DNA from: Erythrobacter sp.
GTDB lineage: Bacteria > Pseudomonadota > Alphaproteobacteria > Sphingomonadales > Sphingomonadaceae
Assembly: GCA_024642335.1 (NCBI GenBank)
Contig: JAHEBH010000006.1
Location: forward strand, 1 to 64,000
Direction of reading: 5' to 3'
DNA length: 64,000 bases
Under the pieces are notes generated by a model. The model had not been told where the DNA came from and did no database searches. It saw nothing but the letters and a program-made list of their open reading frames with translations. The translations under genes and the position numbers were made by a program. Within the stretch, counting starts at the first letter, position 1. Every line of letters starts with the position of its first letter. Shown one piece after another: positions 18,496 to 29,390 of this stretch.

Positions 18496-20828
18496 GGCAG
18501 GGTGATCGTCGCGGTCGTGCCCCCGCCCACTTCCGATTGCACGTCCAGCCTCCCGCCATGCGCTTCCACCAGCTGGCGAGCGAGCGGCAGGCCCAGCCCG
18601 CGTTTCTCGCCTTCGCCCTTGGTCAGGCGATAGCCGTCCAGCGCGCGCGCCAGCTCGCCCGGCTTCATCCCCGCGCCATTGTCGGAAATGACGATCTGCA
18701 CCCCGCGCCGCCGCCGGTTGAGCGCCACCAATATGCGTCCATTCTTGTCCGGCACCGCTGCAATCGCATTATCGAGCAGGTTGCCGATGGCACGGCCAAG
18801 CTGGCGCTTGTCAGCCATGACCTTGCCAGCCCCCTTGTCGCCGCGCAGGTCGAGCAGAAGGTCCTTTTCCTCGATTGCCTCCTCGCGCTGGCGGACGATG
18901 TCGGTCACGAAGGGAAGCAGTTCCACTTCCTGTGTAGCGATCGGCAGCAAGCCAGCCTCGCTCTGGGTCAGGTCAAGCACGCTCTCGATCTGCGCGGTAA
19001 GGCGTTCGACTGAAGCCACGATGGCGCCGACATATTCCTTGCCCTGCTCGCTCAATTCGCCCGCCACACCCGATTGCAGCAATTCGGCAAAACCGCCGAT
19101 GGAGGTGAGCGGCGTGCGGAACTCATAGGACATGTTGGCAAGGAAGCGGGTTTTCACCGCGTCCGCCTCTTCCAGCGCCGCGGCACGGTCCCGCAGGGCC
19201 TGCTCCGCCTTGGTCGAATCGGTCACGTCGAGCACGGTCAGCAAACCATTGCCATCGGGCAAGGGAACGCCGGCGAATTCGAGCGTACGGCCGTCGGCCA
19301 ACGTCACACGGCCACCGCGCTCCTTCCTGTCCAGGGTGGAGGAGCGAACGACCTCACCGATCGCCGCTCTTTGCCCGGGTCTGGCAAGGGCACGGGTAAT
19401 CCGTTCCAGCAGCGCATCGACATGGGGGTGGCTGTTGAAGAACTCTTCCTCGATCCCCCAGATTTTCGGAAAGCCGCGGTTCCACAATTGCACCTTGCCA
19501 TCGGGCGAGATCACGGCGAGCGCCTCGAACAGGCTGTCGAATGTGGCGGTGCGGGTGCGCAACAGCGTGTCACGCATGGCGGAAAGTGCCAGCTGCTCGG
19601 AACGGTCCTCCGCCACCAGCACAACGCCGCCATCGGGCATGGGCTGCGCAACGATACGCAGGTGTGTGTTGTCCGACAGGCTCCATGCATATTCTGCTGG
19701 CGTGTCCAGCAGGAACCAGCCTGCCAGTTCGGCGCGCCATACAGGGAAATCGCGAACTTCCGGCAGCCGTCCCTTGTCTCGCGCCATGTCGAGGAAGCGG
19801 TCAAAATCGGGAAGATCGTTTTGGACCGAAGACGGCAGTGCAAAGATGCGCAGGAAGGGTTGGTTGGCAAAAGCGAGGCGGTGTTCTGCATCGAATTGCG
19901 CCACGCCCACGGAAAGCTGGTCCAGCATGCTGCGCTGCGCTTCGCGAAAGGCGCGGAAGGCTCGGTTCTGCTCCTCCATTTCCTCGATATCGATGGCGTA
20001 TCCGGCAACGCCTTCCTGGCCGAGCGGCAGGTCAGTCACCCTTACCGCGCGGCGCTGGGTACCGATCGTCGCCTGCACGATACGCTCGATCGGCAGGTCC
20101 TTGTCGCGCGCCTGCCTGGCCACCTGCGCAGCACTCAGGCCATCAACCATCTCGACCAGTTCCACCTGCCCATCGACAACCGATTGCGCATTCTCCGCCT
20201 CCACCGCCTTTACATAGGCGCTGTTGACCAGTTGCAGGCGCATGTCGGCATTGCGGAACCACATCGGCATGGGGGCAGCTTCGATCAGCCCAACCAGCGC
20301 GGCAAAGTCGCTCCGCGCCCGCGCGGCATCCGCACGCAGCTGGGAGAGCTCACCTTCGCTCTCGGAGAAATCGAACCACCAGACCAGTGCCGTGCCCGCC
20401 GGAGCCACCGCCGGATCGGCCTGTTGCCCGCGCAAGGCGAGGCTCTTTTGTGAGCCGCGCGCGGTCACAGCCATGTTAAACGGAGCGGCTGTTTTTTGCG
20501 TACGCCGGACCGCCTCTCTCAAGTCAGCCAGGTCCTTCTCTGCCAGCCCGCATCCGTTATCGGACAGCTCGCTCAGGAAATGCGGCAAGCGGTCAAGACC
20601 CAGCCATGCGGCAAGACGTTCCGGCCCCTCGATCCTGCCATCGCTCTTCACCAGCAGCGGAATGGCGGGAGAATCGTCGATCATGCGCGTAAGGCGCCGC
20701 GCGTTGGAGCGTGCCGACTGCGCCAGCCGGGCGCGCTTTTGCGCCGCCAGGACAAGCCAGGCTGCACCGAAGATCCAGCCTGCCAGAAGCAGGCCGAGCA
20801 AGGCCAGTGCGGATGGGGTCAGCTCCAT
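18492..20828 (-). CDS. divL: PAS-domain sensor kinase, DivL-type (Tyr in place of conserved His)
   Basis: H-box reads FLANMSYEFRTPLTSIGGFAELL; intact N/G boxes LLDNAIAAV, DNGAGM, RGLGLPLARQLVEAHGG; N-terminal TM. Confidence 0.85.
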   Translation of the reverse strand: MELTPSALALLGLLLAGWIFGAAWLVLAAQKRARLAQSARSNARRLTRMIDDSPAIPLLVKSDGRIEGPERLAAWLGLDRLPHFLSELSDNGCGLAEKDLADLREAVRRTQKTAAPFNMAVTARGSQKSLALRGQQADPAVAPAGTALVWWFDFSESEGELSQLRADAARARSDFAALVGLIEAAPMPMWFRNADMRLQLVNSAYVKAVEAENAQSVVDGQVELVEMVDGLSAAQVARQARDKDLPIERIVQATIGTQRRAVRVTDLPLGQEGVAGYAIDIEEMEEQNRAFRAFREAQRSMLDQLSVGVAQFDAEHRLAFANQPFLRIFALPSSVQNDLPDFDRFLDMARDKGRLPEVRDFPVWRAELAGWFLLDTPAEYAWSLSDNTHLRIVAQPMPDGGVVLVAEDRSEQLALSAMRDTLLRTRTATFDSLFEALAVISPDGKVQLWNRGFPKIWGIEEEFFNSHPHVDALLERITRALARPGQRAAIGEVVRSSTLDRKERGGRVTLADGRTLEFAGVPLPDGNGLLTVLDVTDSTKAEQALRDRAAALEEADAVKTRFLANMSYEFRTPLTSIGGFAELLQSGVAGELSEQGKEYVGAIVASVERLTAQIESVLDLTQSEAGLLPIATQEVELLPFVTDIVRQREEAIEEKDLLLDLRGDKGAGKVMADKRQLGRAIGNLLDNAIAAVPDKNGRILVALNRRRRGVQIVISDNGAGMKPGELARALDGYRLTKGEGEKRGLGLPLARQLVEAHGGRLDVQSEVGGGTTATITLP

Positions 20829-20929
20829 GCAGACACAGCTATTCGCGCGCACTCGTGGATGCAATGGCAAGCGGGCGAGTCCCCACGCCTGTGAGGGCCC
20901 GCCCGCAAGAAATCAGCGATGAAACGCGA

Positions 20930-22354
<1,425 letters not shown>

Positions 22355-22416
22355 TTACGGGCTGAAACGTCGCCGGGGCTCCATGCAACGCAATGTCGTG
22401 CGCGGACATAGTCGCC

Positions 22417-22457
22417 GCGGGCCGAAGCGACAACCCCATGCGTGCACTTCGGCCCGC
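22417..22457 (-). promoter_or_regulatory. perfect 11-bp stem-loop in ahcY upstream leader (function unknown)
   Basis: GCGGGCCGAAG (22417-22427) / CTTCGGCCCGC (22447-22457), 19-nt loop. Confidence 0.6.
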
Positions 22458-22488
22458 CTGCAATGACGGAAAAGTAGTGTGACGAAAC

Positions 22489-22956
22489 CTAATATGCTGC
22501 AAGCAGCGGATCGCGCCTGGCAGGGCGATCGGCGAGCAATTCACTGGCTGCGGACAGCAATTGCTGGCGATCGCTGGTATCTGCCAGATTGCGCGCGGCC
22601 TCTGCGAGTGCAGCGCAATTCATCCAAGGGTGCCCAAGGCCGTACTGATTGGCCATGCTCGTGCTCATCGTGTCCATGTACCGGCGAGCAGCTCGAGTAC
22701 CGTGGCGCCGTTCGTGGTCGGCACTCAGGTCCCGGCTCGCGGCGCGCAATGTGCCGACATGGCGGCTGGCGAAGCGGTAATAGTCGTCCTGGAAATCATC
22801 CGCACCGCGCCGGCAGCGCAAGGATGTGACCATCAGCATGATATCGAGCCTGCGCAGTTGCTCGGACTCGGAGGTATTCGCTTGCGCCACGTTCGAAATC
22901 GCTGCCAGCGATCCGATGGCCAAGGCTGCAGCGACCCATTTTCCGACCTTGTTCAT
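22489..22956 (-). CDS. hypothetical secreted protein
   Basis: Signal peptide MNKVGKWVAAALAIGSLAAISNVAQA; upstream of ahcY. Confidence 0.7.
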   Translation of the reverse strand: MNKVGKWVAAALAIGSLAAISNVAQANTSESEQLRRLDIMLMVTSLRCRRGADDFQDDYYRFASRHVGTLRAASRDLSADHERRHGTRAARRYMDTMSTSMANQYGLGHPWMNCAALAEAARNLADTSDRQQLLSAASELLADRPARRDPLLAAY

Positions 22957-23143
22957 AAGCCAGTCTCCCCGCAAGGCGATCTGTTCGCCTTTGAACGGAA
23001 ACTGGACGAAGAGCCTTTACGCGGCCTTCCCACATGCGATTAAATCGAATTTAACCATGTTTCGACGGCTGATTGGCACTTGCATGCCTGTGTCCACAGC
23101 CTATCTCGACTGTTCAAGGATCGGACCAGGAGGATCTTCCCAA

Positions 23144-23623
23144 ATGACTATTTCCAAAGGTGACAAGCTGCCTGACGTGACGCTGGTCAAGGCCACCGCC
23201 GAAGGACCGGACAAGGTACAGAGCAGCGATTATTTCGCCGGCAAGAAGGTGGCGCTGTTCTCGGTGCCGGGCGCTTTCACGCCCACCTGTTCCGCCAAGC
23301 ACTTGCCCGGCTTTGTCGAAAAGGCAGCCGAGTTGAAGGCCAAGGGCGTGGACGAGATTGCCTGCACCGCGGTGAACGATGCCTTCGTGATGGGCGCGTG
23401 GAATGCTGCATCGGGATCATCGGACATCACCATGCTGGCAGACGGCAATGGCGACTTCGCCACAGCCGTGGGCCTCACCATGGATGGCAGCGGCTTCGGC
23501 ATGGGCAAGCGCGGCCAGCGTTTCTCCATGATCGTGGACGATGGCGTGGTGACCGAGTTGAACGTGGAAGAACCGGGCCAGTTTTCGGTTTCGAGCGCGG
23601 AGCATATGCTGGGACAGCTTTGA
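23144..23623 (+). CDS. peroxiredoxin (Prx5/AhpE-like)
   Basis: VALFSVPGAFTPTCSAKHLPGFVE; AGGAGGAT RBS. Confidence 0.95.
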   Translation: MTISKGDKLPDVTLVKATAEGPDKVQSSDYFAGKKVALFSVPGAFTPTCSAKHLPGFVEKAAELKAKGVDEIACTAVNDAFVMGAWNAASGSSDITMLADGNGDFATAVGLTMDGSGFGMGKRGQRFSMIVDDGVVTELNVEEPGQFSVSSAEHMLGQL

Positions 23624-23646
23624 TCACCGCATCAGGCTGAAACAAG

Positions 23647-23675
23647 AGGGGCGCCCGTTGCGGCGCCCCTTTTTA
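23647..23675 (+). terminator. Rho-independent terminator after peroxiredoxin
   Basis: AGGGGCGCC-loop-GGCGCCCCT followed by TTTT. Confidence 0.9.
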
Positions 23676-23691
23676 TTGGCTGATCACGAGC

Positions 23692-24984
23692 TCAGCCTTC
23701 CCACTCCACGTTCACGCCCAGGCTATCGATATTGGGCACGAAATTGGGGTGCGCTCGCTTGATCGGGTCGGCATCGAGGATCTTGCTCTCGCCATCGATC
23801 GAGGCCGCAACCATCAGCAGGGCGATAGCCACGCGGATGATATAGGGGCTGGTCACCGTCGCCGGGACAAGGCGGTTGCCGCCGAAGGTAATCAGGCGGT
23901 GCGGATCGCACAGCAGCGTATGCGCGCCGAACAGGCTGAGTTCGGTGTGCCATGTCAGCCCGCCTTCGTAGACTTTGTTCCAGAACATGGTCTGCCCCTT
24001 GGCGCGCACGCCCAGGGCGATGAAGATGGGTAGCAGGTCGGCCGGGATATAGGGCCAGGGCGCCGCCTCGACCTTGGTGGTGAGATGGCTGGTGAAGTTC
24101 TGCTGCACCACCAGCTCTTCCGGAGCGTTGAGCCGCGACCAGCCATCGGCATGCTCGACATGTGCACCGAACTTCTCGAACGTCCGGTCGATCAGCATGA
24201 ACATTTCAGGTTGCGAATTGCGCACCGAGATGTCGCCACCGGTGATGGCCGACAGCGCGAGGAAGGTCGCCACCTCGTGAAAATCTTCCACGAAAGTGTA
24301 GTCGGCGCCGGATAGCTCCGCCCCTCCCTCGACCGTCACCATCGATGTGCCCTTGCCCTTGATGCGCGCGCCCATCAGTTCGAGGAATGTACACATCTCC
24401 TGCACATGCGGTTCGCAGGCAGCATTCACGATCTGGCTGGTGCCCGTCGCCGTCAGGGCGCTGATGATAAAGTTCTCTGTGGTGGTGACGCTGGCATATT
24501 CGAGCCACATGCGCGTGCCTTCCACCGTGCCGCGATTGCGGAAGACGATGTCCTTGCCTTCGGTCGAAACATCGGCCCCGAATGCCTTGAACACGGCGAC
24601 ATGCGGATCGATCTCGCGCGCACCCAGCGTGCAGCCCTTGACCTCGTTCTCAAGCCTGGCCTCGCCCAGCCGGGCGAGCAGGCCGGGAATCATCATGATG
24701 CTGGCGCGCATGGCCTGCGGCAAAGTGGCGCGGGCGTTCGACGGCATGGTCGAATGATCGATCTCCAGCACCTTGCCGGCCTTGTCCCACCTCACCGTGC
24801 TGCCAAGCTCGGCAAAGAAGGCATGAATGCGGTTGACGTCCGTAATATCGGGAACATTGCGCAGCGTGATCGGCGCATCGGTCAACAAAGTGGCACAGAG
24901 CACCGGCAGCACGGCATTCTTGTTGGCAGACGGATCGATCTTTCCCCGCAGCTTCTGCCCGCCGCGCACATAGAGTGCAGTCAT
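23692..24984 (-). CDS. murA: UDP-N-acetylglucosamine 1-carboxyvinyltransferase
   Basis: GGQKLRGKIDPSANKNAVLPVLCATLLTD; full-length EPSP-synthase-like fold. Confidence 0.97.
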   Translation of the reverse strand: MTALYVRGGQKLRGKIDPSANKNAVLPVLCATLLTDAPITLRNVPDITDVNRIHAFFAELGSTVRWDKAGKVLEIDHSTMPSNARATLPQAMRASIMMIPGLLARLGEARLENEVKGCTLGAREIDPHVAVFKAFGADVSTEGKDIVFRNRGTVEGTRMWLEYASVTTTENFIISALTATGTSQIVNAACEPHVQEMCTFLELMGARIKGKGTSMVTVEGGAELSGADYTFVEDFHEVATFLALSAITGGDISVRNSQPEMFMLIDRTFEKFGAHVEHADGWSRLNAPEELVVQQNFTSHLTTKVEAAPWPYIPADLLPIFIALGVRAKGQTMFWNKVYEGGLTWHTELSLFGAHTLLCDPHRLITFGGNRLVPATVTSPYIIRVAIALLMVAASIDGESKILDADPIKRAHPNFVPNIDSLGVNVEWEG

Positions 24985-25022
24985 TCCTTACCTCTCATTG
25001 CCGGCAACAGCCGGGACCTGTA

Positions 25023-25619
25023 TCAATAGCCCATCAACTTGAGAACTTCCTCGCGGCTCTTCGAATCGCGCCGGAAGAGGCCCATCACGCGTGACGTGAC
25101 CATGTTGACGCCCGGAGTGCGCACACCGCGCGCGGTCATGCAGGCATGGCTCGCCTCGATCACCACCGCCACGCCGCGCGGTTCGAGATGGGTCCAGATG
25201 CATTCGGCCACCTCGGCGGTGAGACGCTCCTGTATCTGCAGGCGCCGCGCATATCCGTGCAGCACGCGCGCGAGTTTGGAAATGCCGACCACCCTGTTGG
25301 TGGGCAGGTAGGCGATGGCCGCCTTGCCGATGATCGGAGCCATGTGATGCTCGCAATGGCTCTGGAACGGTATGTCTTTCAGCAGCACAATCTCGTCATA
25401 GCCGCCGACTTCCTCGAACACGCGGCTGAGATGATGCGCGGGGTCCTCGCCATAGCCCTGGCAATATTCCCTCCACGCGCGAGCCACGCGCGCGGGCGTG
25501 TCGAGCAGCCCTTCGCGTGTAGGATCATCGCCCGCCCAGCGGATCAGGGTACGGATCGCGTCTTGCACATCGTCAGGTACGGGGAGCTTGCCGCCCGTAT
25601 CGTCAGTGTCACAGCTCAT
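25023..25619 (-). CDS. folE: GTP cyclohydrolase I
   Basis: IPFQSHCEHHMAPIIGKAAIAYLP; ASHACMTARGVR. Confidence 0.97.
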   Translation of the reverse strand: MSCDTDDTGGKLPVPDDVQDAIRTLIRWAGDDPTREGLLDTPARVARAWREYCQGYGEDPAHHLSRVFEEVGGYDEIVLLKDIPFQSHCEHHMAPIIGKAAIAYLPTNRVVGISKLARVLHGYARRLQIQERLTAEVAECIWTHLEPRGVAVVIEASHACMTARGVRTPGVNMVTSRVMGLFRRDSKSREEVLKLMGY

Positions 25620-25711
25620 TCTGGGGTCGCTTTCTCACCAGTCTTCATATGCAGACTGCCAATAGGCCGCCTCGCTGCAAAACGCCACGCCTGTGCAAGA
25701 AAATGGGAAAA

Positions 25712-25788
25712 TGGCGCGCCCGGAAGGATTCGAACCTCCGACCACCTGATTCGTAGTCAGGTACTCTATCCAGCTGAGCTACGGGCGC
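25712..25788 (-). tRNA. tRNA-Arg (anticodon ACG), CCA encoded
   Basis: Reverse complement GCGCCCGTAGCTCAGCTGGATAGAGTACCTGACTACGAATCAGG...GGTTCGAATCCTTCCGGGCGCGCCA. Confidence 0.96.
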
Positions 25789-25834
25789 GCACCGGAGGGC
25801 GCCACATAGGGGGGGCATTCCGGCTTGGCAATAG

Positions 25835-26254
25835 CTATTGCGGTAATCTTGCGAGCAAATCCGTATCCATGGGCGGCATGGGCAAAGCCTTGGCTTTTTC
25901 TTGCAAAAACCATCCCCATTGCTGGCCATCAAGGGCTGTAACCTGCCCTGTCCATCGATCGGCGCTGTAAAGAATCAGAACAACCGGGTTCTGCAACCCC
26001 TCATCAGCCACCAGGGCGGGCTGCAAAGCCTGTGGTTCGATTGTGATTCCCAGCTCCTCGGCAATCTCCCGGCACAGCGCAAAGCGCGGATTTTCGCCAT
26101 CTTCGACCTTTCCGCCGGGAAATTCCCACAAGCCGCCATGGTGTTTGTGATCGGGTCTGCGTTGCAGCAGCAAGCGCCTCGATTCGTCCCGCAAAGCGAG
26201 TGCAACCACCGGCAGCCATGTCGGATTTTCTTCCAAGTGAATCGCCCTCATCAA
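25835..26254 (-). CDS. NUDIX hydrolase, MutT-like (8-oxo-dGTP diphosphatase)
   Basis: Nudix box GGKVEDGENPRFALCREIAEELGI. Confidence 0.92.
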   Translation of the reverse strand: MMRAIHLEENPTWLPVVALALRDESRRLLLQRRPDHKHHGGLWEFPGGKVEDGENPRFALCREIAEELGITIEPQALQPALVADEGLQNPVVLILYSADRWTGQVTALDGQQWGWFLQEKAKALPMPPMDTDLLARLPQ

Positions 26255-26316
26255 TCTTTCGTTAGGAATTCAATGTCACTTCCATAGTCATCAGTACGTT
26301 GGAAGGACCCATCCCA

Positions 26317-26496
26317 ATGCGAGTAATCGACCAAATTATTGGCCTGTTCCGCGATGAGCGGGGTGCAACTGCCATCGAATACGGGCTGATCGCAAGCATG
26401 CTCGTTATCGCCATCGTCGCAAGCCTCAACACCTTCGCGAATGAGACGATCGACATGTGGACCAACGTCTCGACCACCATGGAGAACGCTCGATAG
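26317..26496 (+). CDS. Flp family type IVb pilin (copy 1)
   Basis: DERGATAIEYGLIASMLVIAIVA prepilin motif; GGAAGGA RBS. Confidence 0.93.
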   Translation: MRVIDQIIGLFRDERGATAIEYGLIASMLVIAIVASLNTFANETIDMWTNVSTTMENAR

Positions 26497-26595
26497 GCGG
26501 TTAGGACTTTGTCAATATTTTACACCTAAACCCGATGACAGTCCGATTGGGAAACTGAACGGACCGGGTACCGAAGACACTACCAGGAGACTGAC

Positions 26596-26769
26596 ATGAC
26601 TTTCTTTAAGAACATGCTGCGCGACGAAGCTGGCGCAACTGCTATCGAATATGGCCTTATCGCTGCTCTGATCGCTGTTGCAGCTATCACTGCTCTGCAG
26701 AGCGTCGGTAACGAGCTGAACACGACCTTCAACAAGGTCAGCACCGATCTGGCTGCTGCCAACACCTAA
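26596..26769 (+). CDS. Flp family type IVb pilin (copy 2; absent from supplied ORF track)
   Basis: Own translation: MTFFKNMLRDEAGATAIEYGLIAALIAVAAITALQSVGNELNTTFNKVSTDLAAANT; AGGAG RBS; terminator follows. Confidence 0.95.
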   Translation: MTFFKNMLRDEAGATAIEYGLIAALIAVAAITALQSVGNELNTTFNKVSTDLAAANT

Positions 26770-26799
26770 TCTGGTTTTCCAGTTTAGACTCAAAAAGAG

Positions 26800-26831
26800 G
26801 GGCGGCAGGGAAACCTGCCGCCCTTTCTTTT
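26800..26831 (+). terminator. Rho-independent terminator after flp copy 2
   Basis: GGGCGGCAGG-GAAA-CCTGCCGCCC then TTTCTTTTT. Confidence 0.92.
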
Positions 26832-26855
26832 TGCATGAATGCCATGCGCTCCGGG

Positions 26856-28331
26856 CTAGTTGGTGCGAACGACGATCTTGTACTGCTCGCCCGGAACCAC
26901 CTGATCGGATGAAGACAAGCCGTTCAGCACACGAAAACGGGCCTCCTGCGCATCGCTATAGGCCATACGGCGCGCCAAGGTCTGCACCGTGTCACTCCTT
27001 GCTGCCGTGACGACATCGAGCTGGCGCGGAATCACCTGCGCCGCTTCCGCCGATGATATCCTGCGCATCGAGTTATACATCGAATTGAAAATTGTCGCCT
27101 GACCGGCAGGCGTGACCGCCTGGAAATGGAAGGCCTTTCCGTCACCGAAGTCATAGGCAACGACAGTCACATCAACCTGCCCTTGCCCGTTGTTCACACG
27201 GGCCCCTCCGAACAATACCGGAATGCCGTTCACATTGTCGCGCTGCAGGCTCTGCGGCGTTAGCTGCTGCTGGTCGCCGCCCAGGCTGCGGAACACCGCC
27301 CGCACATAGTTTTCCAGGTTTCCGTCAAATTGTGCAGCGGTCAGTTGCGCCCTGCCGCCATCGCCATTGATCGAAACGGCGCTAGTCCCGTTGACCATGT
27401 AGAAACCTTGCGGAGCGGTGAAACGCAGGCGCAGTTCGGGATGGATGAAGTCGCTGCCCTCGATAACTCCCTGTGCCGGGTCATCGCCGTAAAGCAACCC
27501 ATCAATCCGGTTGAGGAAGGTCTCGCGATTGATCGCACCGGTTGCCGCGCCGGCCTGCGCCAGAGCATTCTGCACGCGATTCGCCGGGTCCGGATGCGTC
27601 GAAGCCCATGAGGGGATGGTGGCGTTCGCGCGCCCCTGCAGCTGCGCATCGAGCGCGTTCTGCGCAGCAAGGCTGGTGAGCAGCGACGCCATGGCACGAG
27701 GGTTGTATCCGGCACTGGTGAGGTATTGTACGCCCAGATTATCCGCCTCGATTTCCTGCGTGCGCGAATATTTGAGCGTCAGAAGCTGTGTATATTGCGA
27801 ACCCTCGCTGATCAGGCCGCCAAGATCGCCGCCCACGGCGGCTCCCACGACTTGCCCCAACAGGCCGAGCAGGGCATTTTGCTGTGCCTGCTGCTGCCTG
27901 CGGGCGGAGTGGCGCGCGGCGACATGGCCCACCTCGTGCCCGAGAACGCCAGCCAGTTCCGCCTCGTTGTTCATCAGCGTCACGAGCTGGCGCGTGACAT
28001 AAACATATCCGCCCGGCACGGCGAAGGCGTTGTTGACAGGTGAGTTCAGCAGGGTGACCTCGAAAGCATCGGGCCGTGTCGCAAGTCCCGACTGCACCGC
28101 AATTTCGGACCCGATCCGTTCGACATATTGCGCCTGCGGCCCGGTCATCTCGCCGCCGAATTCGGCAATGAATTGCGGATGATATTCCGCACCCTGCTGC
28201 GCTTCTGCGGCTGTAATGGGCGAACCGGGCACGACATTGCCGCCGGGGATCGTGGCGCAGGCCGCCAGCGCCACGGATGCCGTCCCGCACAGCGCCAAAC
28301 GCACGATTGCCGAAGTGGTTGTGGCTGGCAT
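26856..28331 (-). CDS. M48 family Zn-metalloprotease (lipoprotein) with LysM-like C-terminus
   Basis: VLGHEVGHVAARHSARR HExxH; lipobox-like SVALAACATIPGG; C-terminal repeat-like VPGEQYKIVV. Confidence 0.92.
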   Translation of the reverse strand: MPATTTSAIVRLALCGTASVALAACATIPGGNVVPGSPITAAEAQQGAEYHPQFIAEFGGEMTGPQAQYVERIGSEIAVQSGLATRPDAFEVTLLNSPVNNAFAVPGGYVYVTRQLVTLMNNEAELAGVLGHEVGHVAARHSARRQQQAQQNALLGLLGQVVGAAVGGDLGGLISEGSQYTQLLTLKYSRTQEIEADNLGVQYLTSAGYNPRAMASLLTSLAAQNALDAQLQGRANATIPSWASTHPDPANRVQNALAQAGAATGAINRETFLNRIDGLLYGDDPAQGVIEGSDFIHPELRLRFTAPQGFYMVNGTSAVSINGDGGRAQLTAAQFDGNLENYVRAVFRSLGGDQQQLTPQSLQRDNVNGIPVLFGGARVNNGQGQVDVTVVAYDFGDGKAFHFQAVTPAGQATIFNSMYNSMRRISSAEAAQVIPRQLDVVTAARSDTVQTLARRMAYSDAQEARFRVLNGLSSSDQVVPGEQYKIVVRTN

Positions 28332-28421
28332 TTCTTTCTCCCGAACAATCGGTTGTCTGGTGCTTATGGTCGCGCGGACGATTGTCGAAAGCAACCCGCT
28401 TTCGACAAGCCGTGCAGCCGC

Positions 28422-29387
28422 CTAGCTGCCCAGATTTTCGCCGATAGCGAGAAAGCGATCTTCACGCTGGCGTCGCAGTTCCGCAGAGTCACGCCCTGTA
28501 AGCGCGTCCAGCTCCTCGCCGATAGCCTTGGCCAGTGCAGCCGAAGCCGCCGCCGGATCGCGATGCGCGCCGCCGACAGGCTCTGGCACGATACGATCGA
28601 TCACGCCCAGTTTCACCAGATCCTGCGCCGTCATCTTCATGGCTTCAGCAGCAAGCGGAGCCTTCTCGCCCGTGCGCCACAGGATGGAGGCGCAACCTTC
28701 GGGCGAAATCACCGAATAGACCGCATGTTCGAACATGAGCACGCGTTCGGCGCTGGCAAGTGCGACAGCACCGCCCGAGCCGCCCTCGCCCACGATGGCT
28801 GCAACCATCGGTACGCCCAGCCCGAGACAGGCCTCGGTCGAACGCGCGATGGCCTCCGCCTGGCCGCGTTCCTCTGCCTCGATGCCCGGAAATGCTCCGG
28901 AGGTATCGACCAGTGTCACTACCGGCAGTCCGAAGCGGTCGGCCATCTCCATCAGGCGGATCGCCTTGCGGTAACCTTCCGGCTTTCCCATGCCAAAATT
29001 GTGGTGAATGCGGCTTTCGGTGTCATTGCCCTTTTCATGGCCGATCAACATGACCTTGCGGCCATCCAAAGTGGCAAGTCCGCCCATGATCGCCTCGTCA
29101 TCGCCATAGAGCCTGTCTCCTCCCAGCGGCGTAAAATCGCTGAAGGCGTTGCTCACATAGTCCTTGAAATGCGGGCGTGCCGGGTGGCGCGCAACTTGCG
29201 TCTTCTGCCAGGGCGTCAGTGAAGCATAGGTGCTGGCCAGCAGGTCCGCGCTCTTCTTCTCGAGCTTTTTCAGCTCTTTCGAAATATCGACATCGCCGCC
29301 CTCACCCGCCGCAGCGCGCAGTTCCGCGATCTTCGATTCGATGGTCGCGACCGGCTTTTCGAATTCGAGATAGGAAATCATGCCCAT
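28422..29387 (-). CDS. accA: acetyl-CoA carboxylase carboxyltransferase subunit alpha
   Basis: [61 protein letters not shown]. Confidence 0.97.
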   Translation of the reverse strand: MGMISYLEFEKPVATIESKIAELRAAAGEGGDVDISKELKKLEKKSADLLASTYASLTPWQKTQVARHPARPHFKDYVSNAFSDFTPLGGDRLYGDDEAIMGGLATLDGRKVMLIGHEKGNDTESRIHHNFGMGKPEGYRKAIRLMEMADRFGLPVVTLVDTSGAFPGIEAEERGQAEAIARSTEACLGLGVPMVAAIVGEGGSGGAVALASAERVLMFEHAVYSVISPEGCASILWRTGEKAPLAAEAMKMTAQDLVKLGVIDRIVPEPVGGAHRDPAAASAALAKAIGEELDALTGRDSAELRRQREDRFLAIGENLGS

Positions 29388-29390
29388 GCG

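Noticed and set aside
19074-20453. 459-aa ORF antisense to divL
   Set aside because: Artefact of coding bias; no motif or supporting context
22355-22488. Known SAH or SAM riboswitch upstream of ahcY
   Set aside because: I could not match a known consensus by eye; kept only as an unassigned hairpin
26512-26793. Minus-strand ORF over the second flp pilin
   Set aside because: Plus strand encodes a textbook Flp pilin with RBS and terminator
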